Shown here piece by piece: positions 43,908 to 52,778 of a stretch of 64,000 bases of DNA. The stretch is from Promineifilum sp. (GTDB lineage Bacteria > Chloroflexota > Anaerolineae > Promineifilales > Promineifilaceae). Numbering within the stretch: position 1 is the stretch's first letter; every line of letters begins with the position of its first letter. The DNA is taken from NCBI GenBank assembly GCA_020634335.1, contig JACKBY010000002.1, positions 62,001 to 126,000 on the forward strand. The letters are read 5' to 3'. The translations under genes were made by a program, and so were the position numbers. Under the pieces are notes generated by a model. It was not told the origin of the DNA and ran no database searches. It saw only the letters and a program-made list of their open reading frames with translations.

Positions 43908-44399
43908 TTAACCGGCGTAGTTCCAACCCATATGGGGCAGAGTCAGCGACGTGTGTTCGTCGCCGGGCTTCAGGATGACCGCATTTACGACCTCGCCGAT
44001 GAGCAGGTCGTGGCCGCCGCCCACGTCAATCAGATCGCTCATGCGACACTCGATGACGGCCGCGGCTCCTTCCAGGATCGGGCAGCCGGTCACCGGCGCG
44101 GGCATCCACGGCGCGACCTCCATCTTGGTCGGGTTCTTGGCGCGGGCTTTGGTGTAAGGCTTGATGTGATCGCTGTCTTCCTTGTTGAAGATATTGATCG
44201 CGAAGACGTGGCCCAGGCTCACAACTTCGTGAGTGTAGGCATTCTGGGCCAGCGCAAACAGGACCATGCGCGGCTCAAATGAGACCTGAGTCAGCCAGTT
44301 GCCGACCATCGCGTTGACTTCTTCACCATTGCGTGAAGTGATAGCATAGAATCCATAGGGCAGGCGCTGGAGCGCTTGTTTTATCGGGTCTGCTGTCAT
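43908..44399 (-). CDS. Flavin reductase-like (FMN-binding split-barrel) protein
   Basis: Protein of 163 residues. Opening RLPYGFYAITSRNGEEVNAM, then VGNWLTQVSFEPRMVLFALA, is the flavin-reductase-like signature, with AINIFNKEDSDHIKPY and CPILEGAAAVIECRM downstream. These FMN proteins reduce flavin with NAD(P)H or act as oxidoreductase components; the partner is unknown. GGAGGAAC just before ATG 44399 supports this start; 41 codons upstream to 44522 are unconserved and are dropped. Confidence 0.85.
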   Translation of the reverse strand: MTADPIKQALQRLPYGFYAITSRNGEEVNAMVGNWLTQVSFEPRMVLFALAQNAYTHEVVSLGHVFAINIFNKEDSDHIKPYTKARAKNPTKMEVAPWMPAPVTGCPILEGAAAVIECRMSDLIDVGGGHDLLIGEVVNAVILKPGDEHTSLTLPHMGWNYAG

Positions 44400-44516
44400 T
44401 TGTTCCTCCGGTTGCGGTCGCCGGGCCATTGCCCGTTCGATAAGCGCCGCGTGACTTTCATTCGATTCTAGCAAATTGCCGCGTTTGTTACAGGCTATTG
44501 GAGAGTTGTCATCCAA

Positions 44517-44918
44517 ATGCACCCATCGAATCGCTGGTACAAGCCTGCTCTCGTGATTGTCGGCCTCTTCGCCGCGGTCTGGATGGTGCTCGAAGGCGAT
44601 ATGCTCCGGGACGTCGTGTTGGCCGGCTTGCTATTGCTGGTGGGGCTAATGGCCCTCATGAGGCGATGGTCATGGATGCGTTCGTTGCCGCCGCGCAAGA
44701 CCGTTGCTTTGGCCGCGGTTGGCGGGCTTGCCTACGGCAGTGGTCTGGTGCTGCTCACCCTTTTTCTGATGACTGTGAAAACCGGGTTGCACGCTCATGG
44801 CCCGGAGTATACGAGCTATGAGCTTGTCTGGCTCTGGAACCAGTTGCTGCTTTGGGCCGCAGCCGGCGGCCTGGTCGGGCTAGGTGTGGGTTTGCTGGCC
44901 GTGGCCGCCAGGCGGTGA
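44517..44918 (+). CDS. Small four-helix membrane protein, function unknown
   Basis: Protein of 133 residues with four predicted transmembrane helices: ALVIVGLFAAVWMVLEGD, VVLAGLLLLVGLMALM, AAVGGLAYGSGLVLLTLFLM and LLWAAAGGLVGLGVGLLAVA. No family is recognised and no motif stands out. It lies between flavin reductase and hypE genes that run the other way, with separate coding strand, so it is likely monocistronic. Base composition and codon use look like neighbours, which supports a real gene. Confidence 0.6.
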   Translation: MHPSNRWYKPALVIVGLFAAVWMVLEGDMLRDVVLAGLLLLVGLMALMRRWSWMRSLPPRKTVALAAVGGLAYGSGLVLLTLFLMTVKTGLHAHGPEYTSYELVWLWNQLLLWAAAGGLVGLGVGLLAVAARR

Positions 44919-44936
44919 CGGGATAGGGAAACAAGT

Positions 44937-46016
44937 CTAGCAAATGCGCGGCAGTATCTCGCCGGCCAACATGTCTACTACCCGCGTGCTGCCGATGCTC
45001 GTGCGCAGCAGCACCCGTCCCTCCGGCGCGGCCTGGACACGGCCGATGATCGTCGCCTCTTCGCCATAACGGGTCGCGCGCATGGTTGCCAATACCTTCT
45101 GCGCCTCTTCCTCGGCGACGATGGCCAACAGCTTGCCTTCGTTGGCGATGTAGAGCGGGTCGAAGCCCAGCATCTCGCAGGCGGCGGCCACGGGGGGTCG
45201 CACCGGTAAAACCCGTTCATCGAGAATGAGGGCGACGTTCGACTGCCGGGCGATCTCGTTCAGCGTCGTCGCCACACCGCCCCGGGTCGGGTCGCGCAGA
45301 ACACGGATACCGTCGCTCGCCGGTGAGTCATCGGCGGCGATAAGCTCCGCCACCAGATGATTGAGGGGAGCAACGTCGCTGATGACGTCGGCGGCAAAGC
45401 CCAACTCGCCCCGCGCGGCCAGCACGGCAATGCCGTGGTCGCCCATCGGCCCGGAGAGAATGATCACGTCGCCCGGTTGGGCCAGCGCCCCGCCGATTTC
45501 GCGGTCGTGGCTGATGACGCCCACACCGGCGGTGTTGATGTAGAGGCCGTCGGCTTTGCCGCGCTGGACGACTTTCGTGTCCCCGGCGATGATCTGCACC
45601 CCCGCCTCGGCCGCCGCGACCTGCATCGATTCCACCACCCGCGCCAGCACGGCCACGTCGAGCCCTTCCTCCAGAATGAATCCGGCGGTCAGATAGAGGG
45701 GCGTCGCCCCCATCATCGCCAGATCGTTCACCGTACCGCAGATCGCCAGCCGGCCGATGTCGCCGCCGGGAAAGAACAAGGGGGTCACGACATGGGAATC
45801 GGTGCTGACGGCCAAACGGCCAGGCGGAACGGCCACCACCCCCGCATCATTGGCGGCGCGCAGGGCGGGATTATCGAACGGTCGCTGGAAGAGGCGACCG
45901 ATCAGATCGTGGCTCATCCGGCCGCCGCTGCCGTGACCAAGGACGATCTTTTCGTCATGCCGTAGCGGCATGGGGCACGCGGGCGCTTCTAGATCAGAGA
46001 TTGCTTCATTGCTCAT
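44937..46016 (-). CDS. hypE: Hydrogenase maturation factor HypE
   Basis: Protein of 359 residues of the PurM/AIR-synthase-like superfamily. It dehydrates a carbamoyl group on its C-terminal cysteine to the cyano ligand of [NiFe]-hydrogenase. LGHGSGGRMSHDLI opens the ATP-binding region, ICGTVNDLAMMGATP and PTRGGVATTLNEIA follow, and the protein ends PRIC with the carrier Cys at the very C terminus. ATG 46016 is chosen over a TTG two codons upstream. Last gene of the hyp run, 43 bases after hypD. Confidence 0.95.
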   Translation of the reverse strand: MSNEAISDLEAPACPMPLRHDEKIVLGHGSGGRMSHDLIGRLFQRPFDNPALRAANDAGVVAVPPGRLAVSTDSHVVTPLFFPGGDIGRLAICGTVNDLAMMGATPLYLTAGFILEEGLDVAVLARVVESMQVAAAEAGVQIIAGDTKVVQRGKADGLYINTAGVGVISHDREIGGALAQPGDVIILSGPMGDHGIAVLAARGELGFAADVISDVAPLNHLVAELIAADDSPASDGIRVLRDPTRGGVATTLNEIARQSNVALILDERVLPVRPPVAAACEMLGFDPLYIANEGKLLAIVAEEEAQKVLATMRATRYGEEATIIGRVQAAPEGRVLLRTSIGSTRVVDMLAGEILPRIC

Positions 46017-46059
46017 GGTCAACCATTATTATGAATCAGGGAACAAAGAGACCTGTCGC

Positions 46060-47187
46060 CTAATTCATAACTCCCAATTCATAATTCTCCAGATGCCGTC
46101 CATAGCGATAGTAGGCGGCGCATGCGCCCTCGGACGAGACCATTGTCGCCCCGAGCGGCGACTCCGGCGTGCATTCCGTGCCAAAGGCGGGACAGTCGTG
46201 GGGCTTTTTCAGGCCCTGCAAGATCTGCCCGGCGATGCAGACAGGTGATTCCTGGGTATGGATCTCGCCTACGTCGAAGCGCGTTTCGGCGTCGAAGGCG
46301 GCAAACGCCGGCCGCAGTCCCCAGCCGCTGGCCGGGATAGGCCCAACGCCGCGCCATTGCCGGTCGCGCACCTCGAAGACTTGCTCAATGACTTGCTGGG
46401 CCGGGCGATTGCCCTCGTAGGTGACGGCGCGACCATAGGCGTTTTCGGCCGCCGCCCGCCCTTCTTCGAGCTGGCGAACGACGGCCAGGATGCCCGTGGC
46501 GACGTCGAGCGGCTCGAAGCCCGTGACGACGATAGGAACGTGGTAGCGCGCGGCGATGGCCGGGTATTGCCAATAGCCCATCACAGCGTTGACGTGGCCC
46601 GCGGCCAGAAAACCCTGCACGCGATTGTGAGGCGAGCTGAGGATGGCGTGCATGGCCGGCGGCACACAGACGTGGGAGACGAGAACGCTATAGTTCGTCA
46701 GGCCCAGCGACCGCGCTTGCAGCACGCTCATGGCGTTGGCCGGGGCAGTCGTTTCGAAGCCGATGGCGAAGAAAACGACCTCTTTGTCGGGGTTGGCCTG
46801 GGCGATCTTCACGGCGTCGAGCGGCGAGTAGACGACGCGTACGTCGCCCCCGTCGGCGCGCACGGCGAACAGGTCGCGGCCGCTGCCGGGCACGCGCAGC
46901 ATGTCGCCATAGGATGCAAAGATGACATTGGGCCGCGCGGCGATGTTGAGCGCTTTGTCGATCAGTTCCAGTGGCGTGACGCAGACGGGGCAGCCGGGGC
47001 CGTGGACCAGCTCGATCTCCGGCGGCAGGAGCTGATCAAGGCCGTGACGAACGATAGAATGGGTCTGGCCGCCACAGATTTCCATGATGACCCAGGGGCG
47101 GGTGACGACGCGGCCGATCTCGCGCAGGGTCGACTGCACCAGTTCGGCGTCGCGGTATTCGGTGACATATTTCATCGTTGTTCTCAT
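46060..47187 (-). CDS. hypD: Hydrogenase maturation factor HypD
   Basis: Iron-sulfur scaffold of 375 residues that, with HypC, builds the Fe(CN)2CO unit. Conserved blocks are present: MEICGGQTHSIVRHGLD with the substrate-binding Cys, VHGPGCPVCVTPLELID, FFAIGFETTAPANA, HVNAVMGYWQY, and a C-terminal cysteine set in CIAGQILQGLKKPHDCPAFG and TECTPESPLGATMVSSEGAC. Start at ATG 47187; another ATG follows four codons later. It sits 97 bases downstream of hypC. Confidence 0.95.
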   Translation of the reverse strand: MRTTMKYVTEYRDAELVQSTLREIGRVVTRPWVIMEICGGQTHSIVRHGLDQLLPPEIELVHGPGCPVCVTPLELIDKALNIAARPNVIFASYGDMLRVPGSGRDLFAVRADGGDVRVVYSPLDAVKIAQANPDKEVVFFAIGFETTAPANAMSVLQARSLGLTNYSVLVSHVCVPPAMHAILSSPHNRVQGFLAAGHVNAVMGYWQYPAIAARYHVPIVVTGFEPLDVATGILAVVRQLEEGRAAAENAYGRAVTYEGNRPAQQVIEQVFEVRDRQWRGVGPIPASGWGLRPAFAAFDAETRFDVGEIHTQESPVCIAGQILQGLKKPHDCPAFGTECTPESPLGATMVSSEGACAAYYRYGRHLENYELGVMN

Positions 47188-47284
47188 CGATTGGAAGAAT
47201 GGGCTACAGATGCGGAATGAAAGGGACGGATTGCCATTATTTCAGCGATTTTCATCCATCCCCTGCATATCAATCTGTAGCCAC

Positions 47285-47536
47285 TCATTTCTCCGGGCCG
47301 ATCTCCTCTTCGATATTGACCATCTCGCGCAGGGTATCCAGTGTGGCGTTGGCCTCTTCCTCGCTGAGCAAACTGATGGCGAAGCCGACGTGGATGACGG
47401 TGTAATCGCCCACAATGGCTTCGGGCACGTAGGCCAGACATGCCTCGCGTTGCGTGCCGCCAAAGTCGACTCGGCCCATTTTCAGCCCTTCTGCTTCATA
47501 GATATCAGTAATTTTTCCGGGTACGCCCAGGCACAT
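47285..47536 (-). CDS. hypC: Hydrogenase assembly chaperone HypC
   Basis: HypC/HybG chaperone of 83 residues. The N-terminal MCLGVPGKI carries Cys2, which holds the iron centre and pairs with the large-subunit precursor and HypD. FGGTQREACLAYVPEA and VGDYTVIHVGFAISLLSEEE are conserved. It starts 33 bases after the hypF stop, in the order F-C-D-E usual for this operon type. Confidence 0.95.
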   Translation of the reverse strand: MCLGVPGKITDIYEAEGLKMGRVDFGGTQREACLAYVPEAIVGDYTVIHVGFAISLLSEEEANATLDTLREMVNIEEEIGPEK

Positions 47537-47569
47537 AATGTTTAGTATCCAGTGGTTCGTGACCAGTGG

Positions 47570-49969
47570 TCACTGACCGGTATCCTTGTCGTTTCGTCTG
47601 GTCGCGCGCGGCGGGTTGCCAATCGGCCCTTGCCACTGACCGTTCGCCGCCCGCTTTGCTCCAATCATTGCCTGTCCCAGCGCCAGCCCGCCGTCGTTGG
47701 TGGGGACGAGACGATGGGGGTAGACCGTAAATTGTTCTTGCTCCAACAGGGCCATTGTCTGGCGGATCAGGGTGACGTTTTGCCACACGCCGCCGCTGAG
47801 GACAACCTCGTTGAGGCCGTGTTCGTCGCGCAAATGCCCGCACACGACGCCCACCAGGCGGGCGACACCATTGTGGAACCGCGCGGCGATGCGCCCGATC
47901 TCGACTCCTGCACGAAGATCCTCCAGGAATGCGGCCCAGGCCGGCGAGGGATCGATTAATCCATTCGCATAGTCTAGCGGATAAGCGCAAAGTTCGGCTT
48001 TGTCGATGCGCGCTTCGAATTCGATGGCCGCCTGCGCTTCATAATTGACCGTCATCCGCACGCCGGCCAACGCGGCCGCGGCGTCGAAAAGGCGACCCAT
48101 GCTCGATGTGGCCGGGGCATTGAGGCCGCGCTCGATTTGGTGGTCTAGCGCCTCCAGGTAATGGTCGCCTCGCTCGCGGCCGAAGGACACAGGAGCGAGA
48201 TCGCCGTCCCACGGCAAGCCGGCGGCGCGCAGATGGGCCAGGGCCATCCGCCACGGTTCGCGAACGGCCAGGTCGCCGCCTGGCAGAGGAACGTAGCGCA
48301 GATGCGCGGCCCGTTCGTAACCCGCGTAGTCGGTGATGAGGAATTCGCCGCCCCAGATGGCTCCGTCGTCGCCGTAGCCGGTACCGTCGAAAGCGATACC
48401 GATGACCGGACGCTCGCCGCTTAGGCCATGTTCGGCCATGCCGGCAGCCACGTGAGCGTGGTGATGCTGAACCTCGACAAGCGGCAGCCCTTCGCGCGCG
48501 GCGCGCTCGCGCGCATAGCGCGAGGCCATGTAGTCGGGGTGTGAGTCACAGACCAGCACCTCTGGCCGCATGCGAAAGAGATGCTCCATGTGGCTCACAC
48601 CTGCCTCGAACGAGCAGAGCGTCTCGTAATTTTCCATGTCCCCGATGTGGGGGCTGAGGAAGGCGTAGTCGTCGCGGACGAGACAAAATGTATTCTTGAG
48701 TTCGCCGCCCGTCGCCAGCAGCGACGACGCGACCCAGGGCAACTTCACGGGCAAAGGCGCATAGCCGCGCGAGCGTCGCAGGGAGGTGGCGATGGCCGGC
48801 TTGTTTGCGGCGCTCCACACGCGCATCACCGAGTCGTCGCAGCGGGCATGGATATCGCGGTCGTGGAGCAGAAGGGCGTCGGCCAGACCGGCCAGACGCT
48901 TGCGCGCCTCATCGTTGGTATAAGCGATGGGTTCTTCGCTCAGGTTGCCGCTGGTCATCACCAGCGCGTCGGGAAAGCCTCCGGCGCGCTCCAGCAGGAG
49001 ATAGTGGAGCGGTGTATAAGGCAGCATGACGCCGACGTTGGCCCGTTCGGGGCCAATCTCGCGGGCCAAAGACGAGTCGGGGCGACGCGTCAGGATGACG
49101 ATCGGCCGCGCGCGCGAGAGCAACAGCTCTGCCTCAGCCTCATTGACATAACAGTGAAGCTGAACGGTATCGATGTCGGCCATCATGACGGCAAACGGCT
49201 TGTCGACGCGCAGCTTGCGGCGGCGCAGTTTGCCGACGACCGCCGCATCGGTTGCGTCGCAGGCCAAATGGAAGCCGCCCAGGCCCTTCACAGCGACAAT
49301 ATCGCCTTCTTTCAACAGCCTGCGCGTCGCCTCCAGCGCGTCGCCTCCATGCAAAACAGTCTGATGGGCACGGTTGCCGGTCCATTCTAATTGGAGACGG
49401 GGGCCACATGCCGGGCAGGCCACGGGCTGGGCATGGAAGCGGCGGTCAAGCGGATCGTGGTATTCGGCGGCGCAGTCGTGGCACAGGGGAAACCCGGCCA
49501 TAGTAGTCAATGGCCGATCGTAGGGGATGTCGCGAATAATGGTGTAGCGCGGGCCGCAATTGGTGCAGTTGATGAATGGGTAGCGATAGCGCCGGTCGGC
49601 GGGATCGAATAACTCGCGCAGACAATCGGGACAGATGGCCATGTCAGGCGAGATGGGCTGGAACGCGCCCGGTTCCGACTTCGAGTCCAGGATATCGAAC
49701 CGCGTGAAGCCGTTCGGCCGGCATTCTGCCGTTTCCAGCCGGTCGATGTGGGCCAGCGGCGGCAGCTCGGTTATCAGCGCCCCGGCGAAGGCGTCCAGCT
49801 CCCCGGCCGGGCCGTCGATTTCGATGTCTACACCCGACGAGGAATTGCGCACCCAGCCGACGAGACCGTAGCGCTGTGCCAGCCCATAGACGAACGGCCG
49901 AAAGCCAACGCCCTGTACCACACCGGTCAGGTGAATATGCAATCCATGCGCTTCGCCTGTCTTGTCCAT
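47570..49969 (-). CDS. hypF: Carbamoyltransferase HypF
   Basis: Protein of about 799 residues that turns carbamoyl phosphate into a carbamoyl group and passes it to HypE. Domains in order: acylphosphatase-like (HLTGVVQGVGFRPFVYGLAQ), zinc fingers (CPDCLRELFDPADRRYRYP, NCTNCGPRYTI, CHDCAAEYHDP, ACPACGPR), YrdC-like (VAVKGLGGFHLACDATDAAV), and a Kae1/HypF C-terminal ATPase (EVQHHHAHVAAGMAEHGL, AFDGTGYGDDGAIWGGEFL). ATG 49969 is used; a TTG directly before it abuts the hypB stop. Full length with no motif missing. Confidence 0.95.
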   Translation of the reverse strand: MDKTGEAHGLHIHLTGVVQGVGFRPFVYGLAQRYGLVGWVRNSSSGVDIEIDGPAGELDAFAGALITELPPLAHIDRLETAECRPNGFTRFDILDSKSEPGAFQPISPDMAICPDCLRELFDPADRRYRYPFINCTNCGPRYTIIRDIPYDRPLTTMAGFPLCHDCAAEYHDPLDRRFHAQPVACPACGPRLQLEWTGNRAHQTVLHGGDALEATRRLLKEGDIVAVKGLGGFHLACDATDAAVVGKLRRRKLRVDKPFAVMMADIDTVQLHCYVNEAEAELLLSRARPIVILTRRPDSSLAREIGPERANVGVMLPYTPLHYLLLERAGGFPDALVMTSGNLSEEPIAYTNDEARKRLAGLADALLLHDRDIHARCDDSVMRVWSAANKPAIATSLRRSRGYAPLPVKLPWVASSLLATGGELKNTFCLVRDDYAFLSPHIGDMENYETLCSFEAGVSHMEHLFRMRPEVLVCDSHPDYMASRYARERAAREGLPLVEVQHHHAHVAAGMAEHGLSGERPVIGIAFDGTGYGDDGAIWGGEFLITDYAGYERAAHLRYVPLPGGDLAVREPWRMALAHLRAAGLPWDGDLAPVSFGRERGDHYLEALDHQIERGLNAPATSSMGRLFDAAAALAGVRMTVNYEAQAAIEFEARIDKAELCAYPLDYANGLIDPSPAWAAFLEDLRAGVEIGRIAARFHNGVARLVGVVCGHLRDEHGLNEVVLSGGVWQNVTLIRQTMALLEQEQFTVYPHRLVPTNDGGLALGQAMIGAKRAANGQWQGPIGNPPRATRRNDKDTGQ

Positions 49970-49972
49970 CAA

Positions 49973-50659
49973 TCAAATCCGCCTAATTTCGTGCCCTCTG
50001 CCGTTCGTGCTCACCTGCTCCACGACCCATTCCAGCCAGGCGTCCAGACCGTCACCCGTGCGGCAGGAGACAGGGATCGTCGCCAGACCCGGATTGAGCG
50101 CCGACGCGCCGCGCTGGAAATACTCCATATCAAAGTTGACATAAGGAAGCAGATCGATCTTGTTGATGACCAGCGCCTGGACGCCGCGATAGGCTCCGGG
50201 ATATTTGTAAGGCTTGTCGTCGCCCTCCGGCACAGAAGCGACAAGCACGCTCTTGTGCGTGCCCAGGGAGAAATTGGCCGGGCAGACCAGATTGCCGACG
50301 TTCTCGACGATAAGCAGATCGATGACCGACAAATCCAGTTCGTCCAGCGCGCTTTGCAGCATGGCAGCGTCCAGGTGGCAATCGCCGCCGGTGTTGATCT
50401 GCACGGCCACCGCCCCGGCGGCCGCTGCCCGGTCGGCGTCCAGACTCGTGGCGATGTCGCCGTCGACGACCGCCAGACGCAGCTGGCCGGACAAGTGCCG
50501 CACGGTTTGCTCGATAAGGCTGGTCTTGCCCGCGCCGGGGGAGGCCATGAAGTTGAGGCTGAAGACGCCGGCGGCCTCCAGGCGAGCGTGGTTGTCGGCC
50601 GCCAGTCGATCATTCGCGCCAAAAATTTTTTCCACAACAGGTACGCGTTCGGTGATCAT
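49973..50659 (-). CDS. hypB: Nickel-incorporation GTPase HypB
   Basis: GTPase of 228 residues that, with HypA, delivers nickel to the hydrogenase large subunit. P-loop ASPGAGKTSLIEQ, the metal region INTGGDCHLDAAM (Cys-His), VENVGNLVCPANFSLG with the second metal Cys, and VINKIDLLPYV for guanine specificity are visible. The N terminus lacks the His-rich stretch and CxxCxxC nickel store of some HypB proteins. It overlaps the hypA stop by four bases (ATGA), and its stop lies directly beside the hypF start. Confidence 0.95.
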   Translation of the reverse strand: MITERVPVVEKIFGANDRLAADNHARLEAAGVFSLNFMASPGAGKTSLIEQTVRHLSGQLRLAVVDGDIATSLDADRAAAAGAVAVQINTGGDCHLDAAMLQSALDELDLSVIDLLIVENVGNLVCPANFSLGTHKSVLVASVPEGDDKPYKYPGAYRGVQALVINKIDLLPYVNFDMEYFQRGASALNPGLATIPVSCRTGDGLDAWLEWVVEQVSTNGRGHEIRRI

Positions 50660-51024
50660 GTCGTTTGTTTTTCCGTTTCGCGGGTCTCGGCGATCTCAAT
50701 CGCCTCCAGATAGAACTCTTCACCGGCCAGGATGTCGATGTCGATACTGCCGCAGGCCGGGCACGGCAAGTCCTCGCGTGGGCTGTAGCTATAACCACAG
50801 GTGCGACAGCTCAGCCGGCCGGGGATGCGTTGAAAATGGAGGCGGGACCCGGCGGCCGGCGTATCCTCCGTGATCATGTCCCAATAAAACTGCACGGATT
50901 CGTCCACGATAGTGGAGAGTTCGCCGATGACCAGGAACACATCGGTGATGGCCGCGGCGCCGGCCTTGCGGCCGTGGCGCAGGGCGATCTCTAATATACT
51001 CTCGGTGACGGATAATTCGTGCAT
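50656..51024 (-). CDS. hypA: Nickel metallochaperone HypA
   Basis: Protein of 122 residues. MHELSVTESILEIALRHGRK has the nickel-binding MHE N terminus, and a zinc ribbon CRTCGYSYSPREDLPCPACG gives two CxxC pairs. First gene of the hyp operon. The region upstream holds a -10 box and a CRP-type palindrome about 42 bases before the predicted start site, suggesting activation of the whole hypA-B-F-C-D-E unit. Confidence 0.94.
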   Translation of the reverse strand: MHELSVTESILEIALRHGRKAGAAAITDVFLVIGELSTIVDESVQFYWDMITEDTPAAGSRLHFQRIPGRLSCRTCGYSYSPREDLPCPACGSIDIDILAGEEFYLEAIEIAETRETEKQTT

Positions 51025-51080
51025 GTCGTTGGTCGTTCACCAGTCGGAGAGACGGCATCAAGATAGCCGTTTCACCTGTT

Positions 51081-51086
51081 AATATA
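51081..51086 (-). promoter_or_regulatory. Candidate -10 box of the hyp operon
   Basis: TATATT on the minus strand, 57 bases before the hypA start. Predicted transcription start near 51074. The -35 region is poor, consistent with an activator-dependent promoter. Confidence 0.45.
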
Positions 51087-51108
51087 CGCCGGGACGCGCC
51101 AAACGATG

Positions 51109-51124
51109 AGTGACGTTTGTCACA
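51109..51124. promoter_or_regulatory. CRP-type binding site upstream of hypA
   Basis: AGTGA-CGTTTG-TCACA differs from the CRP consensus TGTGA-N6-TCACA by one base. Its centre lies about 42 bases upstream of the predicted hyp start, the class II activator position. Confidence 0.55.
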
Positions 51125-51170
51125 CGTTGGGCTTACCAATGTCACCAACTGGGAAAGTGACGCCAGGCGG

Positions 51171-52328
51171 TCAATCCAGCGGTTTTCGACGCATGACGAT
51201 CACGGTGTAATCATCGGCCTGAGGCGTGCCGGCGGAGTACTCATCGACCGCGGCGATGATAGCTGTCAGCAATTCATCGGCACTGTTCCAGGAGCGGGAG
51301 GAAACGAGCGCTTCCAGGCCCTCATCATCCAGGAAGTCGCCCGCGAGATTGCGCGCTTCGGTGATGCCGTCAGTGAAGAAGATGACGTAATCACCCGGCT
51401 GGAGGAAGCAGAGGCGTTCTTCAGGTACGAAGGCGTCGAAAGCGCCCAACACGATGCCGCGCGCCTTCAGCAATTCCAGGTCGCCCGTGCTGTGTTGCAG
51501 CCAGATGGGCGGATTGTGCCCGGCGCTGGCATACGTGAGGCAGTGGATGTCGGTGTCCAGAACGGCGTAGAAGGCGCTGAGGAACAGGGGGCTGGTTTTG
51601 TCCTGGCGAATGAAATGATTGACGCGCTGGAGGGCTTCCGAGGGGCTGTTTCCGTCCAGCGCGTAGGTGTGCATGAGCGTGCGCGAGACGGCCATGTAGA
51701 GCGCCGCCGGAACGCCCTTGCCGGTCACGTCGGCCACAACGATGTGGACGAGGGCCGGATTGTCGGGCTGGACGATGAAATCATACAGATCGCCGCCGAC
51801 CTCGCGCGCGGCGCGGTAGCAGGCGGCAAATTCATAGCCGGCCACGTAGGGACAGCCGGACGGCAACAGGCTGAGCTGGATGCGACGCCCGATGGCTAAT
51901 TCTTCTTCCATGCGTTGTCGTCGGGCTTCTTCTTCGATGAGCCGCCGCGTGCGCACGGACATGATATTCATGACGCGCAGCGCAAATTCCGGTGAGCGGC
52001 TGACAAGCTCCCGAAAACCGGCTCGATCCAGGCGTATCAGGCTACAGTCGGTGGCGGTTGTGGCCGTGGCGCTGCGCGGTTTGTCGTCGATCATCGCCAT
52101 TTCACCCAGGACCATCCCCGGCCCCAGGTAGTCGATGCGCTTGCCCCGGCGACTGATGGCCAATTCGCCCTCCAGGATCACAAACATTTCATCGCCGGGT
52201 TCGCCCTCGCGCATGATGACGGTTCCGGCCGGCAGGTAGACGCGCCCCTCCTCCGAAAAGAACAGGGCCCTTTCGCTGGCCGTCAGCTGCAAGGCCGGCG
52301 TAGATGGAAGAAAGGTGGAATTCGTCAT
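51171..52328 (-). CDS. Cyclic-nucleotide-binding SpoIIE/RsbU-type protein phosphatase
   Basis: Protein of 385 residues. Residues about 20-135 form a cNMP-binding domain: VIMREGEPGDEMFVILEGEL and LGEMAMIDDKPRSATATT, with the Glu and Arg of the phosphate cassette. A short coiled coil (about 145-185) leads to a PP2C/SpoIIE domain (VGGDLYDFIVQPDNPALVHI, VADVTGKGVPAALYMAVS, TDGITEARN). By analogy with RsbU it should dephosphorylate the STAS protein of this locus in response to a cyclic nucleotide. It follows the HATPase gene by 18 bases. Confidence 0.88.
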   Translation of the reverse strand: MTNSTFLPSTPALQLTASERALFFSEEGRVYLPAGTVIMREGEPGDEMFVILEGELAISRRGKRIDYLGPGMVLGEMAMIDDKPRSATATTATDCSLIRLDRAGFRELVSRSPEFALRVMNIMSVRTRRLIEEEARRQRMEEELAIGRRIQLSLLPSGCPYVAGYEFAACYRAAREVGGDLYDFIVQPDNPALVHIVVADVTGKGVPAALYMAVSRTLMHTYALDGNSPSEALQRVNHFIRQDKTSPLFLSAFYAVLDTDIHCLTYASAGHNPPIWLQHSTGDLELLKARGIVLGAFDAFVPEERLCFLQPGDYVIFFTDGITEARNLAGDFLDDEGLEALVSSRSWNSADELLTAIIAAVDEYSAGTPQADDYTVIVMRRKPLD

Positions 52329-52346
52329 ACGCTTTTGTGCCCCGAA

Positions 52347-52778
52347 CTATTGAACCGGCGACAATACGCCCCGCTTGATGAAGGTGAGCTCATTCCGGTT
52401 GTCGTCGGTGGCGCGATAGACAAGTTCGTCCGTCAATTGGCGCATCATGTGGACCCCCAGGCCGCCGAGAGGGCGCTCTTCCAGGGGCCGGTTAATGTCG
52501 GGTGGCGGAACGGTTGTAGGATCAAATGGCGGAGCACTGTCGAGCAGCCGCACCAGCAGATCCTCGCCTTCCGTCTCCACACAGAGGCTCACTGCGCCCG
52601 GTTGATCGCCATAGCCATGTAACAGACTATTGGTGACCGCCTCATTGGCGGCCAGCACCAGGTCACCGGCGATGTTCTCGTCGCCGCCCAGATTCAGGAT
52701 GGCGCTTTCCAGAAACTCGCGAATGTCGTTCAGATCGCGAACGGTAGCGCCGGAATAGCGGAGGGTCAGGGACTTCAT
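52347..52778 (-). CDS. Anti-sigma-factor-type serine kinase (RsbW-like HATPase)
   Basis: Protein of 143 residues with the GHKL fold: N-box AANEAVTNSLLHGYGD, G1 LLDSAPPFDP, and G2 LGGLGVHMMRQLTDEL. RsbW-like kinases phosphorylate the STAS antagonist and may bind a sigma factor; no sigma gene is next to it. It overlaps the STAS gene by four bases (ATGA). Confidence 0.88.
   Translation of the reverse strand: MKSLTLRYSGATVRDLNDIREFLESAILNLGGDENIAGDLVLAANEAVTNSLLHGYGDQPGAVSLCVETEGEDLLVRLLDSAPPFDPTTVPPPDINRPLEERPLGGLGVHMMRQLTDELVYRATDDNRNELTFIKRGVLSPVQ

Noticed and set aside
44517..51024. Hydrogenase structural genes among the minus-strand genes near hyp
   Set aside because: All neighbours have other clear identities, and no reading frame shows the RxCGxC or DPCxxCxxH hydrogenase signatures.
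51141..51161. Inverted repeat GTCAC-N11-GTGAC upstream of hypA
   Set aside because: The arms are short, and it lies next to the phosphatase gene end without a T-run; too weak to call an operator or terminator.
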